Assembly: GCF_046035435.1 (NCBI RefSeq)
Contig: NZ_JBFNFH010000016.1
DNA from: Helcococcus bovis
GTDB taxonomy: Bacteria > Bacillota > Clostridia > Tissierellales > Peptoniphilaceae
Direction: 5' to 3' (one strand)
DNA length: 45,193 nt
The translations under genes were made by a program, and so were the position numbers. Of the stretch, positions 25,383 through 34,177 are shown in pieces; the stretch's first letter is position 1; the number at the start of each line of letters is the position of its first letter. The notes beneath the pieces were generated by a model. That model was not told the DNA's origin, ran no database searches, and saw only the letters and a list, made by a program, of their open reading frames with translations.

Positions 25383-26723
25383 CTATCTTTTATTAAAATA
25401 TTCATTAGTCTTTTTAACTACTACACCACTTAATAAAAATAATCCTATTAAATTTGGAATAGCCATCAGTCCATTCAATGTATCTGAAATCGTCCAAATA
25501 TCCTCAAGTCCACCAACTGCACCAACATAGATTAATGGTATGTAAACAATTCTGTAGATTAAAACATGTTTTTCACCAAACAAATACGCAAAACATCTTT
25601 CGCCGTAATAATACCAGCCAACAATCGTTGAAAATGCAAACAATGTTAATCCAATTGAAACTATGTATTCTCCACCATTAAATCCTGTATTAAATGCTGA
25701 CATTGCAAGTTCTACACCTTTTAATCCACTATTCCATTTATCAGAAGTCAATATTACAAGAGCAGTCATTGTACAAATAACTAAAGTATCCATAAATACC
25801 TCATATACTCCCCAAATACCTTGCTCTACAGGGTGATTTGTTTTTGCTGCACTGTGTGCAATTGGTGCTGAACCTAATCCTGCTTCATTGGTAAATATTC
25901 CCCTTGATAAACCTTGCCTTAATGTTAATAATATGGTTGATCCAATGAAACCACCTACTGCAGCATGAGTTGTGAATGCACTCTTAAAAATTTCAACTAC
26001 TACCGATGGAATCTGTCTATAATTTACAAATATTACTATAAGTGAGCCAAAAATATAAAAAAATGCCATTACTGGTACCAATCTACCAGTAACTTTAGCA
26101 ATATTTTTTAATCCACCAATTAAAACTAATGAACTTAAAATTGTAACAATAATCCCTACTGTTGATGGATTAAAATTAAATGATGTTTTCAATGCTTGAG
26201 TAATTGAATTTGATTGAGTCATATTACCAATTCCAAATGATGCTAACATACCAAATATAGAAAACAGAAATGCTAAAATAGGCATTTTTGCTCCATTTTT
26301 CAAATAATACATTGGCCCACCTGAAAAATGTCCAGTTTTTTCATTCTTTTCTCTATAAACAATTGATAAAACTACTTCTGCATATTTTGTAAACATTCCA
26401 AAAAATGCAGAAATCCATATCCAAAACACAGCACCCGGTCCACCAACTGCAATAGCCAATGAAACTCCAGCAATATTCCCCGTACCCACAGTAGCAGCCA
26501 AAGCTGTTGCAACTGCTTGAAATGGTGTAACAGTCCCATCTCCTTCATGATTTTTATGAAACATTTTTAGAAATGTATTTTTTAAGATAAAACCAAATTT
26601 TCTAAAAATTATTCCTTTTGTTCTAATCATAATTAAGAGACCAGCCCCTAATAATAAAATTATCATTGGCCAGCCCCAAACTATGTTAGAAATTATTTTA
26701 TTAATTTTTAATATTTCCGACAT
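25383..26723 (-). CDS. Sodium:alanine/glycine symporter (AGCS family)
   Basis: A 446-residue transporter that imports alanine or glycine with sodium. The AGCS signature ATVGTGNIAGVSLAIAVGGPG lies at about 77-97, followed by FWIWISAFFGM and KYAEVVLSIVYR. GLGSAPIAHSAAKT is the second conserved block. The start is the ATG four bases after TAGGAG; the six upstream in-frame residues overlap the pepT stop. It lies 7 bases after pepT and before the MATE gene. No glycine riboswitch is seen, which fits its position inside an operon. Confidence 0.93.
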   Translation of the reverse strand: MSEILKINKIISNIVWGWPMIILLLGAGLLIMIRTKGIIFRKFGFILKNTFLKMFHKNHEGDGTVTPFQAVATALAATVGTGNIAGVSLAIAVGGPGAVFWIWISAFFGMFTKYAEVVLSIVYREKNEKTGHFSGGPMYYLKNGAKMPILAFLFSIFGMLASFGIGNMTQSNSITQALKTSFNFNPSTVGIIVTILSSLVLIGGLKNIAKVTGRLVPVMAFFYIFGSLIVIFVNYRQIPSVVVEIFKSAFTTHAAVGGFIGSTILLTLRQGLSRGIFTNEAGLGSAPIAHSAAKTNHPVEQGIWGVYEVFMDTLVICTMTALVILTSDKWNSGLKGVELAMSAFNTGFNGGEYIVSIGLTLFAFSTIVGWYYYGERCFAYLFGEKHVLIYRIVYIPLIYVGAVGGLEDIWTISDTLNGLMAIPNLIGLFLLSGVVVKKTNEYFNKR

Positions 26724-26730
26724 AAAACTC

Positions 26731-27939
26731 CTATTTTGCATTATTTTCTACAATTTTAACAATCAATTCTGATGCTTTTCTCATCCATTCAGTTGGGATA
26801 AATTCATATCTACCATGGAAATTCATACCACCTGCAAAAATGTTAGGTGTAGGAAGTTCCATAAATGACAATTTAGCCCCATCTGTACCACCTCTAATTG
26901 GAACAATATTTGGAACTATGCCAATATCTTCCATTGACTTTTTAGCAAGTTCAACTATTTCCATTTTTGGTGTAATTTTTTCTTTCATATTAAAGTAAGA
27001 ATCTGTTATTTCAAGCTTTACAGCATCTTTATATTTCACATTCAAAAATTGTGCTGCAGCTTTTAACACTTCTTTCTTTTCATTAAACTTATCCATATCA
27101 TGATCACGAACTATATATGTCATTTCAGTAAATTCAACACTTCCTGAGAAATCTGATAAATGTATAAATCCTTCATAATTTTCTGTGTATTCTGGTTTTT
27201 GTGCAACAGGAAGCATTGATTCAAATTCCATACCAATTCTTACTGAATTAATCATTGTATTTTTTGATGAACCCGGGTGAACATTTTTACCTTGAATTTT
27301 AACAATCACAGTTGCAGCATTAAAGTTTTCATATTCTAATTCGCCAAGTGGTCCACCATCCATAGTGTAAGCAAAATCTGCTCCAAAACCTTCAACATCA
27401 AATAAATCTGCGCCTCTACCAATTTCTTCATCTGGAGTAAATCCAATCTTAACATCTCCATGCTCGATTTCTGGATGATTTACTAAATATTGGATAGCAT
27501 CCATAATTTCTGAAATCCCAGCTTTATCATCAGCTCCTAAAAGTGTTGTCCCATCAGTTGTTATAAGCTCCATTCCAACTAAATCATTAAGAATAGGAAA
27601 ATCTAAAACTTTCATTGTGTATTCATCATTTAACTTAATATCTCCACCTTCATATTTAAATATTTTAGGATTTACACATTTGCCATCTAAATCTGGTGCT
27701 GTATCCATATGAGAAATAAATCCAATTGTAGGAATATCTTTATCTACATTTTTTTCCAAAGTACCATAAACATATCCATTTTCATCCTGAAATGCATCTT
27801 TAATTCCTAAAGCTTTTAAATCTTCAACTAGAATTTTACCTAATTCTAATTGTCCCGGTGTGCTTGGACATGTTGTATTTTCTTCATTTGATTTTGTATC
27901 TACTGCAATATATTTCTTAAATCTTTCAATTATATCCAT
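26731..27939 (-). CDS. pepT: Peptidase T (tripeptide aminopeptidase)
   Basis: A 402-residue M20B zinc peptidase that removes the N-terminal residue from tripeptides. The zinc-binding His77 and Asp79 are in SHMDTAPD, the bridging Asp in LGADDKAG at about 140, and the catalytic Glu pair in DEEIGRG at about 173. PGSSKNTMINS belongs to the lid domain, and the C-terminal FHGRYEFIP carries the last zinc ligand. It lies in an operon downstream of an aminotransferase and before the AGCS symporter, so peptides, free amino acids and transamination are linked. The ribosome binding site is AGGGGGC. Confidence 0.95.
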   Translation of the reverse strand: MDIIERFKKYIAVDTKSNEENTTCPSTPGQLELGKILVEDLKALGIKDAFQDENGYVYGTLEKNVDKDIPTIGFISHMDTAPDLDGKCVNPKIFKYEGGDIKLNDEYTMKVLDFPILNDLVGMELITTDGTTLLGADDKAGISEIMDAIQYLVNHPEIEHGDVKIGFTPDEEIGRGADLFDVEGFGADFAYTMDGGPLGELEYENFNAATVIVKIQGKNVHPGSSKNTMINSVRIGMEFESMLPVAQKPEYTENYEGFIHLSDFSGSVEFTEMTYIVRDHDMDKFNEKKEVLKAAAQFLNVKYKDAVKLEITDSYFNMKEKITPKMEIVELAKKSMEDIGIVPNIVPIRGGTDGAKLSFMELPTPNIFAGGMNFHGRYEFIPTEWMRKASELIVKIVENNAK

Positions 27940-27951
27940 TTTAAATGCCCC

Positions 27952-29100
27952 CTATCTTAAATATTCTTTTAAATTTTCTACAGCTTTTTCCAAATTTTCC
28001 ATTGATGTTGCATAGCTTATTCTTAAATGTCCTTCTCCACCAGGACCAAAATACGATCCAGGAATTGTAGCAACTTTTGCATTATATGCAATTTCAGATG
28101 CAAATTCTTGAGAATTTTGATTTCTATCTTGTGGAATTTTTGCAAAAATATAAAAAGCTCCATCTGGACTTGAAACCTCAAAGTTTAATTTTGTAAGTTC
28201 ATCAACTAAGAAATCTCTTCTCTTTTTATATTCAAATTTCATCAATTCAGAATCTTGTTTTCCGTATTTAACAGCTGCTAATGCTCCATATTGACTAATT
28301 GATGTTGCATTTGTAACGTTAAATTGATGTGGTTTTGAAATTTCTTTTACAATTTCATCCGATGATAAAATAAATCCTATTCTCCAACCAGTCATAGCAT
28401 GAGATTTAGACAATCCTGTAATCAAAATTGTATTTTCAGGTATAATATTCGCCATTGAATAATGGGATTTTTCGTAAACTAATTCTGCGTAAATTTCATC
28501 ACAAATAACGTATAAATCATATTTTTTTATAACTTTTGCCAATTCTTCAAGTTGTTCTCTTGTATATGAAACACCTGTTGGATTATTAGGATTTACTAAA
28601 ACTACAGCCTTATATTCAGTTTCAGGGTTATTTTTTATAATCTCTTCCAATTTTTCTGCGGTAAAAACAAATCCATTATCACTTGTATCTACTAATTGAA
28701 ATTTTCCATAAGTCATCATGATTTCAGGCATATACAATGGAAATGTTGGTGTAGGAATAATAACAACATCGTCTGGATTTAATATTGCTTGGAAAGTTGA
28801 ATTCATACCTTCTGTCGCTCCAACTGTAACTATAACTTGATCTTTTGTATAATTAAAATTAAATTTTTCATTATAGTAATTAGCAACTTCTTCCCTAAGA
28901 TCCAATATTCCATTACTTGCTGTATAATGTGTAAAATTATCGTCTATTGCTTGTTTAGCTGCTTTTTTAATATGATCCGGTGTATTAAAATCTGGTTCGC
29001 CAAGTGTTAATTTTACAATTTCAGGTATTTGATTTATCTCGTGATTAAATTTTAATATATTTGATTCACTAAGTTTTTCAACTATTTTATTAAATTTCAT
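27952..29100 (-). CDS. PLP-dependent class I/II aminotransferase
   Basis: A 382-residue fold-type I aminotransferase, probably for aspartate or aromatic amino acids. The Schiff-base lysine is Lys232 in TGLSKSHAMTGWRIGF. LVNPNNPTG (168-176) and CDEIYAELVY (200-209) are the PLP-phosphate and ring-contact motifs, and LGEPDFNTP near 33-41 is the substrate-gate motif. It is the first gene of a leftward operon with pepT (12-base gap). The PatA, AspC and AraT groups cannot be separated here. Confidence 0.93.
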   Translation of the reverse strand: MKFNKIVEKLSESNILKFNHEINQIPEIVKLTLGEPDFNTPDHIKKAAKQAIDDNFTHYTASNGILDLREEVANYYNEKFNFNYTKDQVIVTVGATEGMNSTFQAILNPDDVVIIPTPTFPLYMPEIMMTYGKFQLVDTSDNGFVFTAEKLEEIIKNNPETEYKAVVLVNPNNPTGVSYTREQLEELAKVIKKYDLYVICDEIYAELVYEKSHYSMANIIPENTILITGLSKSHAMTGWRIGFILSSDEIVKEISKPHQFNVTNATSISQYGALAAVKYGKQDSELMKFEYKKRRDFLVDELTKLNFEVSSPDGAFYIFAKIPQDRNQNSQEFASEIAYNAKVATIPGSYFGPGGEGHLRISYATSMENLEKAVENLKEYLR

Positions 29101-29162
29101 ATTTACCTCTGTGTTTATTTATTATCTTTATATTTTATAACTTTATTTAACTTTAGTCTAGT

Positions 29163-29194
29163 AAAAAAGCACTAAAATACATAATTTTAGTGCT
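29163..29194 (-). terminator. Terminator of the HAD-hydrolase gene
   Basis: On the minus strand a hairpin AGCACTAAAA-TTTTAGTGCT (29193-29168) is followed by six T residues. It separates the HAD gene from the aminotransferase operon. Confidence 0.88.
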
Positions 29195-29200
29195 AAATTT

Positions 29201-30328
29201 TTATTTATTTTCTTCTATTAACTTTTGTAAAATAACCGCATCCTGAGATGCTACATTTTCGTAAATATTTTTATAAAATTCTAACAAGTCTTTATCTCTT
29301 AGTATAAACTTAACTTGTGTATTTGAAAGTGCAACTTTAATTAATTTATTTTTTTGTGATGAAGTCCAATCACTAATTTTACTCATTTCATGTATAAGAT
29401 TATGTGTGTGTGAAAAACTAGTACTATCTTCCAATTTGTTTATCAAATCTTCTTTATACTTTTCTTCATCAGATTGATTTTTCATTTCTATGTCTTTTTC
29501 ATGTAAAGCGGTATAAAAATGATGTTCCAAAATTTCATTTGTTACCGTACGATCAATTATTTGTTTTACAAGCATTTCTAAATCAGAATCTTCTTGATAA
29601 TCAGCAGGAGCAAAATACTTAATTCTTCTATCTTCAAGCATCTTAAAAACCTTAGATTTATCGTTTGTTTCTGCATTATATACACCGATAGAATGTCCAC
29701 CATTCATATTTACAAGTGTCATACATGGTACATCAGTATCACTATCCCCTATATAAATCATATTTCTAAAAGGAACTCTCTTTTTATCCCCTTCATAATG
29801 GTTATTTACATTTTGGTCATTTATATCTAAAACTCCTTTTTTTATTCTAAATAAGAATTGAGTTTTATTAGTATAATTTACTGCTTGTGCTGGCCATACA
29901 GCCACACCACTTTCATCAAAATAAAATGAACTTGCATAAATCTTTTTAAACTTATCACTAATTATTGTTCCTTCAATCATTTCTTTTAAACCTGAAGAGA
30001 TAATGTAGTGCTCAACTTCAACCCCATGCTCTATACCATATTGATTAATTCTATCAAACCATGTATCAACTCCTGGGAAAAGTCCAACTCTTGATCCATA
30101 TTCCTTTAAATTTAATTTTGTAAGATTTTTATTTTTAGTCATAAGATACATATACGCTAAATTTGTATCCATTTCATTTTCAACAGCAAGTTTATTAGAT
30201 TCTTTCCAAAACTCATTTACTTCATATCCTATAGATTGGATAAATCCTTGAGCTTGCATATCATCTGGAGATAATGTTTTATCAAAATCATAACAGATTG
30301 CTACAATAGGTTTTTTATTAATTTTCAT
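29201..30328 (-). CDS. HAD-superfamily hydrolase (phosphoserine-phosphatase-like fold)
   Basis: A 375-residue cytoplasmic phosphatase. The four HAD motifs are visible: nucleophile and acid Asp14/Asp16 in YDFDKTLS, the Ser pair in ISSG at about 110-113, a lysine at about 155 (NKTQ), and GDSDTD at 194-199. The C-terminal 140 residues form a helical extension not needed for the HAD core. The start is the ATG six bases after GGGG; an upstream in-frame ATG has no ribosome binding site. The gene stands alone. The substrate is unknown. Confidence 0.88.
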   Translation of the reverse strand: MKINKKPIVAICYDFDKTLSPDDMQAQGFIQSIGYEVNEFWKESNKLAVENEMDTNLAYMYLMTKNKNLTKLNLKEYGSRVGLFPGVDTWFDRINQYGIEHGVEVEHYIISSGLKEMIEGTIISDKFKKIYASSFYFDESGVAVWPAQAVNYTNKTQFLFRIKKGVLDINDQNVNNHYEGDKKRVPFRNMIYIGDSDTDVPCMTLVNMNGGHSIGVYNAETNDKSKVFKMLEDRRIKYFAPADYQEDSDLEMLVKQIIDRTVTNEILEHHFYTALHEKDIEMKNQSDEEKYKEDLINKLEDSTSFSHTHNLIHEMSKISDWTSSQKNKLIKVALSNTQVKFILRDKDLLEFYKNIYENVASQDAVILQKLIEENK

Positions 30329-30340
30329 CTGATACCCCAT

Positions 30341-30710
30341 ATCATTTAAATAGTTTGTTAATATTGATTTTATCTATTGTTTAGATAATTTTATTATATA
30401 TTATCCATGTTATAAATTCAACAATACTCTAAATTTTATAGAATTTCTGAGGTTTTAAATTTTTGTACCATCAAATGAATTGCAAATTATCGAATTTGAT
30501 AATTTTTTCTAATAATTTCTTCAAATTTAAATTTAATAATTATATCTAAATTTTTATTTTAGTATTATTTTCTCCTATATTTTATATTTTTAGAATATCG
30601 TATATTACTTTACAATTTTAGAAAATCAGATCACTACCATATTAATTATTGAGAAAAATGGGGATGAAAATGAAAAAACAGCATATTCTACCGTATCGAT
30701 TCCTCAGAAA
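30341..30710. other. Gene-free AT-rich stretch with a possible gene scrap
   Basis: No gene with a ribosome binding site is seen. At about 30,620-30,722 on the plus strand one short frame reads EKNGDENEKTAYSTVSIPQ and stops. It looks protein-like but has no start and no recognisable family, so it may be the last trace of a deleted gene. The left end must hold the promoter for the HAD gene; no boxes stand out. Confidence 0.4.
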
Positions 30711-30763
30711 AATAAAAAAGGTTAAGCAATATCTATATAATTTTTCAACATATTGTTTAACCA
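30711..30763 (-). terminator. Terminator of the DUF4317 gene
   Basis: On the minus strand a hairpin with GGTTAAACAATAT and ATATTGCTTAACC arms is followed by six T residues (30719-30714), directly after the DUF4317 stop codon. Confidence 0.85.
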
Positions 30764-30772
30764 AAAAATATT

Positions 30773-31843
30773 TTACTTCAACTTTATTCCATTCAACTCT
30801 ACTTCATCCATTGGAATTACAAGACATGGACGACCATCTATTACACGTTGTTCAATAAATGCAATACCATCATTATTTGTTCTAATTGTAATATTTCCAC
30901 CACTTACAATATTGTAGCTTTTATTAGTTACATTTTCAGCCATAATTTCCAAATCATCTTCCAATTCAACATTTTCAGCGCCTGCAGATGTTAAAAATTG
31001 CTTCAATTGTCTTGATTTTAATTTTGGTGTTTCCCCTTCATTTTTCAATTCTTCAGTAAAAATTGCAATATTTTTATTTAATTCTACAAAATCAGAAATT
31101 TTTAAATCAGGAAGATTGTTCTCAATTATTTCATTAAATTTTTCTTTTTGTTCAACTGGATTTAACTTCATTTCACAACCTAAAACCCCATCTATAAATT
31201 CTTCGTGAATATCAACAACTTTTCTTGTATAATACAAACATTCATAAATATTTCTTTGACGATTTGTAAAAGTTGGATATAAAAATCCAGTATCTGGCAT
31301 TTGAACTGTCCAATTCCTTGGATTTTCAACAAAATCGTTTTGCTCACTCTTGTAACACAATGATGGTTTTGTTAAATTCATAGAACAAATAGCTACAACC
31401 ATAAAGTTATATACATCTTCTGAATCTTCTAAAAACTCACCATCTGATGCTTTTCTAGGAATATCATAAGATCCTTTTGCAATTAATATTGCATAATTAG
31501 ATTTTGGATTATAATTTTCAATTATTTTATCTATCAAATCTTGATATTTTTCTCCAGTAGCATCTCTAACAGTCTTATATAAGATATCTTGTTTACCACC
31601 TTCAATTTCTTCTTCCGGTAAAAAGTTTAATGTTAATAAATTTCTTCCTTGTGCACCTGACAATACTTTAGAAAAAATAGCTGCATAAACTTCTCTAATT
31701 TCTTCATTCATTACAACAAAATTTGTCTTTGTTGAAAATATAATTTCTTTAGTCATGTTTACATATGTAGCCCAAACATCTGTAATTGCAAAATCATCGG
31801 ATTTAATTGCTTTCTTTATTTCATTTAATTCTTTTTTTTTCAT
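30773..31843 (-). CDS. DUF4317 family protein
   Basis: A 356-residue cytoplasmic protein of a family found in many Clostridia and relatives and lacking an assigned role. It opens MKKKELNEIKKAIKSDD, as family members do, and keeps the FTNRQRNIYECLYYT block at about 210-224. The C-terminal part has GGNITIRTNNDGIAF and CLVIPMDEVE. There is no signal peptide or membrane segment. The start is the ATG six bases after CAGGAG; an adjacent upstream TTG is rejected. It is monocistronic with its own terminator. Function is unknown. Confidence 0.85.
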   Translation of the reverse strand: MKKKELNEIKKAIKSDDFAITDVWATYVNMTKEIIFSTKTNFVVMNEEIREVYAAIFSKVLSGAQGRNLLTLNFLPEEEIEGGKQDILYKTVRDATGEKYQDLIDKIIENYNPKSNYAILIAKGSYDIPRKASDGEFLEDSEDVYNFMVVAICSMNLTKPSLCYKSEQNDFVENPRNWTVQMPDTGFLYPTFTNRQRNIYECLYYTRKVVDIHEEFIDGVLGCEMKLNPVEQKEKFNEIIENNLPDLKISDFVELNKNIAIFTEELKNEGETPKLKSRQLKQFLTSAGAENVELEDDLEIMAENVTNKSYNIVSGGNITIRTNNDGIAFIEQRVIDGRPCLVIPMDEVELNGIKLK

Positions 31844-31900
31844 CAATATCTCCTGTAATTTATATACATTATTATATCATTTTAGAAGATTTGGTAAAAC

Positions 31901-31945
31901 AAAAATAGAACTATTATTTCTAAATTTTAGAAAAGATAGTTCTAT
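31901..31945 (-). terminator. Terminator of the small surface-protein gene
   Basis: On the minus strand a hairpin with TAGAACTA and TAGTTCTA arms and an inner TTTCTAAA stem is followed by a T5 run. It lies just after the NPNTSD protein's stop. Confidence 0.7.
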
Positions 31946-31957
31946 TGGATTTAATTA

Positions 31958-32392
31958 TTATTTTCTTTTATTTAAGAATATAACTGATGCTAATGAGGCA
32001 ATTAATATTATTGATGATGATAAAATTCCTGCATCACTTGTATTTGGATTTTGCATTTTTTCTTTTGAATATGTATCTTCTTTTTCATATTCAAATTTTT
32101 TATCAAAATCTTTTGTTCCAAATGATATTAAATGAATATTTAAATTATTTCTTGTTCCTGAATTTGTTTCAACACTTAGTTTGAAGCTATTTTCATCTAA
32201 TTTTGTAAGTTTAGCCTTTCTTCCACCAATGCTTAAACTTTCAGATATTGTTTTTTCTTCCATAGCAAAGGCTCTTGAATCTGATTTACCAATATTAATA
32301 GGTGCAAATAAAATTGTTGCTCATAAAGCGCAAGAACATACACCAATTGTTAATCTTCTTATTGAATATCTAATTTTTTCATTTTCTTTCAT
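31958..32392 (-). pseudogene. Miniature YSIRK/NPNTSD surface protein with in-frame TGA
   Basis: One continuous frame of 144 codons with a single TGA at codon 24 (32323-32321). Before it lies a YSIRK-type signal peptide (MKENEKIRYSIRRLTIGVCS). After it the signal continues ATILFAPINIGKSDSRAFA, followed by a short mature part (EEKTISESLSIGGRKAKLT), a linker, the sorting motif NPNTSDAG, a hydrophobic helix and the tail NKRK. The TGA replaces the Gly or similar residue normal at this point of the signal. The ribosome binding site (AGGGAA) is retained. YSIRK proteins are usually large adhesins, so about 65 mature residues suggests a deletion remnant. The sorting signal matches that of the broken amidase. 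Confidence 0.8.
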
Positions 32393-32488
32393 ATTGTTCC
32401 CTATTTTATCAAAAAAATTTTTTAACCTGGCCAAATTATACCTCATTATAAAAAATAAAAAAAGTTTTTAAGCAAATTGTAATATATG

Positions 32489-32530
32489 AAAAAAGCCCTT
32501 TTTCCAAATAAAATTGTAAAAAGACTTTTT
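32489..32530 (-). terminator. Terminator of the DJ-1/PfpI gene
   Basis: On the minus strand arms AAAAAGTCTTTTT and AAAAAGGGCTTTTTT pair fully if G-U pairs are allowed, and the T run is part of the second arm. It starts a few bases after the stop codon. Confidence 0.7.
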
Positions 32531-32541
32531 AATTTTATATA

Positions 32542-33126
32542 CTATGATTCAAATTTATAAAATTCTTCAACTCTTGTATGTTGAATACCTTCTTTTAATT
32601 GATCAACAGCTTCTTTTCCTTTAATTTTTTCAATTAATTTAAATGATTCGTAAATTGCGATAGCAGCGCCTCTACCTGTTATAATATTTCCATCTTCCAC
32701 AACAATTTCGTCATTTACGTAAGTTCCAAGATTTTCAATCTTGTCTTCAAAAGTTGGAAAACTTGTAACTTTTTTACCGCATATAATATTAGCTCTACCT
32801 AAAACAATTGGACCTGCACAGATTGCACTAACAATTTTTTCCTTATTGTTAAATTCTTTAACAATTTCGATAACTCTTTCGTTATCTCTTAAATTTGTTG
32901 CTCCTGGTATTCCACCTGGAATATATAATCCTAAATAATCTTCTTCATTAATTTCAGATATAGTTTTATCAGCTAATACTGGAATATTATGCGATCCAAC
33001 TACTTCTCTTCTATCGGTAATAGATACTGTGTCAACTTCTATACCTGATCTTCTTAAATAATCAACTGGAGTTAATGCTTCAATTTCTTCAAATCCTTCA
33101 GCTAAAAATATTAAAAACTTTTTCAT
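32542..33126 (-). CDS. DJ-1/PfpI family protein
   Basis: A 194-residue flavodoxin-like protein of the DJ-1/ThiJ/PfpI superfamily. The reactive Cys103 lies in the nucleophile elbow SAICAGP, with the partner Glu in AEGFEEIEA at the N terminus and YIPGGIPGA before the elbow. The EIEA form of the N-terminal motif and the length favour the DJ-1/YajL branch (proposed chaperone, deglycase or glyoxalase activities) over PfpI protease. The ribosome binding site is TAGGAGG. It is a single gene after the MocA-like oxidoreductase. Confidence 0.92.
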   Translation of the reverse strand: MKKFLIFLAEGFEEIEALTPVDYLRRSGIEVDTVSITDRREVVGSHNIPVLADKTISEINEEDYLGLYIPGGIPGATNLRDNERVIEIVKEFNNKEKIVSAICAGPIVLGRANIICGKKVTSFPTFEDKIENLGTYVNDEIVVEDGNIITGRGAAIAIYESFKLIEKIKGKEAVDQLKEGIQHTRVEEFYKFES

Positions 33127-33183
33127 ATTACCTCCTAAAGTTTATAATCTTTTATATGCCTTTATTACCCCAAAGTTTTATTT

Positions 33184-34167
33184 TTAATTATCTTCTTTAA
33201 ATTTCACACCAGAAATTTTTCTAATTTGTGTCATAACATCAATTATTTCACTAGTTAATTTATATGGTAAAATTTCAGATTCATACTTTCCATTTTCAAC
33301 AACGTTGAGAAATTCCTTCAGTTCACGTTTAAATGAATTTTCCATTTCATGATATGTTTGAATGTTTACTTTATCCAATCTATTTTGGATTTTAACTGTT
33401 GATACTCTTGATGGTATACTAATACTGATAATTCCATCTTCTCCTGAAATTTCACTTATTATATTTGAATTAGTAATTTTTGAACATAATAAAATTACTT
33501 CAAAATTTTCATATGATAGTATAGCAGATGTAGCCCCGTCAACTTTGCTATCTAATATAAAACTATTTGCAGATATAGTCTTAGGTTTGCCAAACAAAGC
33601 TACACATAGCGACACAATGTATATTCCCAAATCCATTATTGCCCCATTTGCAAATTCATTTCTAAAAGTAGTTGGATTTTCTCCACGCAAATATCTATCA
33701 TATCTTGATGAATATTGATTTAATGCGAAAACTGCTCTTCTAATTTTCCCAATATTTTGCAAATTATTTTTTATTATATTAAAATTTTCTGTGTAAAGAG
33801 GTACAACCCCATGATGTATATAAACTTTATTTTTAATAGCAGCATCAATTAATATTTTTACCTGCTTTGAATTAACTGCTAGAGGTTTTTCACAAAAAAT
33901 AGGGATATTTCTTTGAATAGCATCCATTGTCATTTTAAAATGTAAAGAATTTGGTACTGCAATGTATATAGCATCTATTTTTCCACTCTCTAACATTTCA
34001 ATGTGATTTTCATAAACATTTTTAATATTATATTTTTCAGCAAATTTTTTTGCATTTTCAATTTTACCACTACAAATAGATGTAATTTCGATTTTATCTT
34101 TTAAGAGCATTGCTCCTTCCATAAATTCATCAGTAATAAAATTTGTGCCAACTATTCCAAATCTCAT
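33184..34167 (-). CDS. Gfo/Idh/MocA family oxidoreductase
   Basis: A 327-residue NAD(P)-dependent sugar or inositol dehydrogenase-like enzyme. The N-terminal Rossmann fold starts MRFGIVGTNFIT, and the substrate-binding motif CEKPLAV carries Glu93, Lys94 and Pro95. GAIMDLGIY at about 180 is the C-terminal active-site block, with Tyr in the place of the common His. It lies 10 bases after the response-regulator gene with an AAGGAGG ribosome binding site, so it is cotranscribed with the two-component genes. This suggests action on the sugar that the system senses. Confidence 0.9.
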   Translation of the reverse strand: MRFGIVGTNFITDEFMEGAMLLKDKIEITSICSGKIENAKKFAEKYNIKNVYENHIEMLESGKIDAIYIAVPNSLHFKMTMDAIQRNIPIFCEKPLAVNSKQVKILIDAAIKNKVYIHHGVVPLYTENFNIIKNNLQNIGKIRRAVFALNQYSSRYDRYLRGENPTTFRNEFANGAIMDLGIYIVSLCVALFGKPKTISANSFILDSKVDGATSAILSYENFEVILLCSKITNSNIISEISGEDGIISISIPSRVSTVKIQNRLDKVNIQTYHEMENSFKRELKEFLNVVENGKYESEILPYKLTSEIIDVMTQIRKISGVKFKEDN

Positions 34168-34177
34168 ATCGTCCTCC

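Noticed and set aside
26724..29160. Glycine riboswitch controlling the AGCS symporter
   Set aside because: The symporter is internal to an operon, and the leader before the aminotransferase is too short and lacks glycine-aptamer features.
30649..30858. Plus-strand 69-codon frame before and into the DUF4317 gene
   Set aside because: It overlaps the real DUF4317 gene and its terminator and has no ribosome binding site.
32321..32323. TGA read as selenocysteine or as a recoded codon, together with the stops in chrA and RepA_N
   Set aside because: No SECIS-like hairpin was apparent after the TGA, stops of all three types occur in the broken genes, and the many intact genes in the window use normal stops without internal TGA. 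Decay is the simpler reading.
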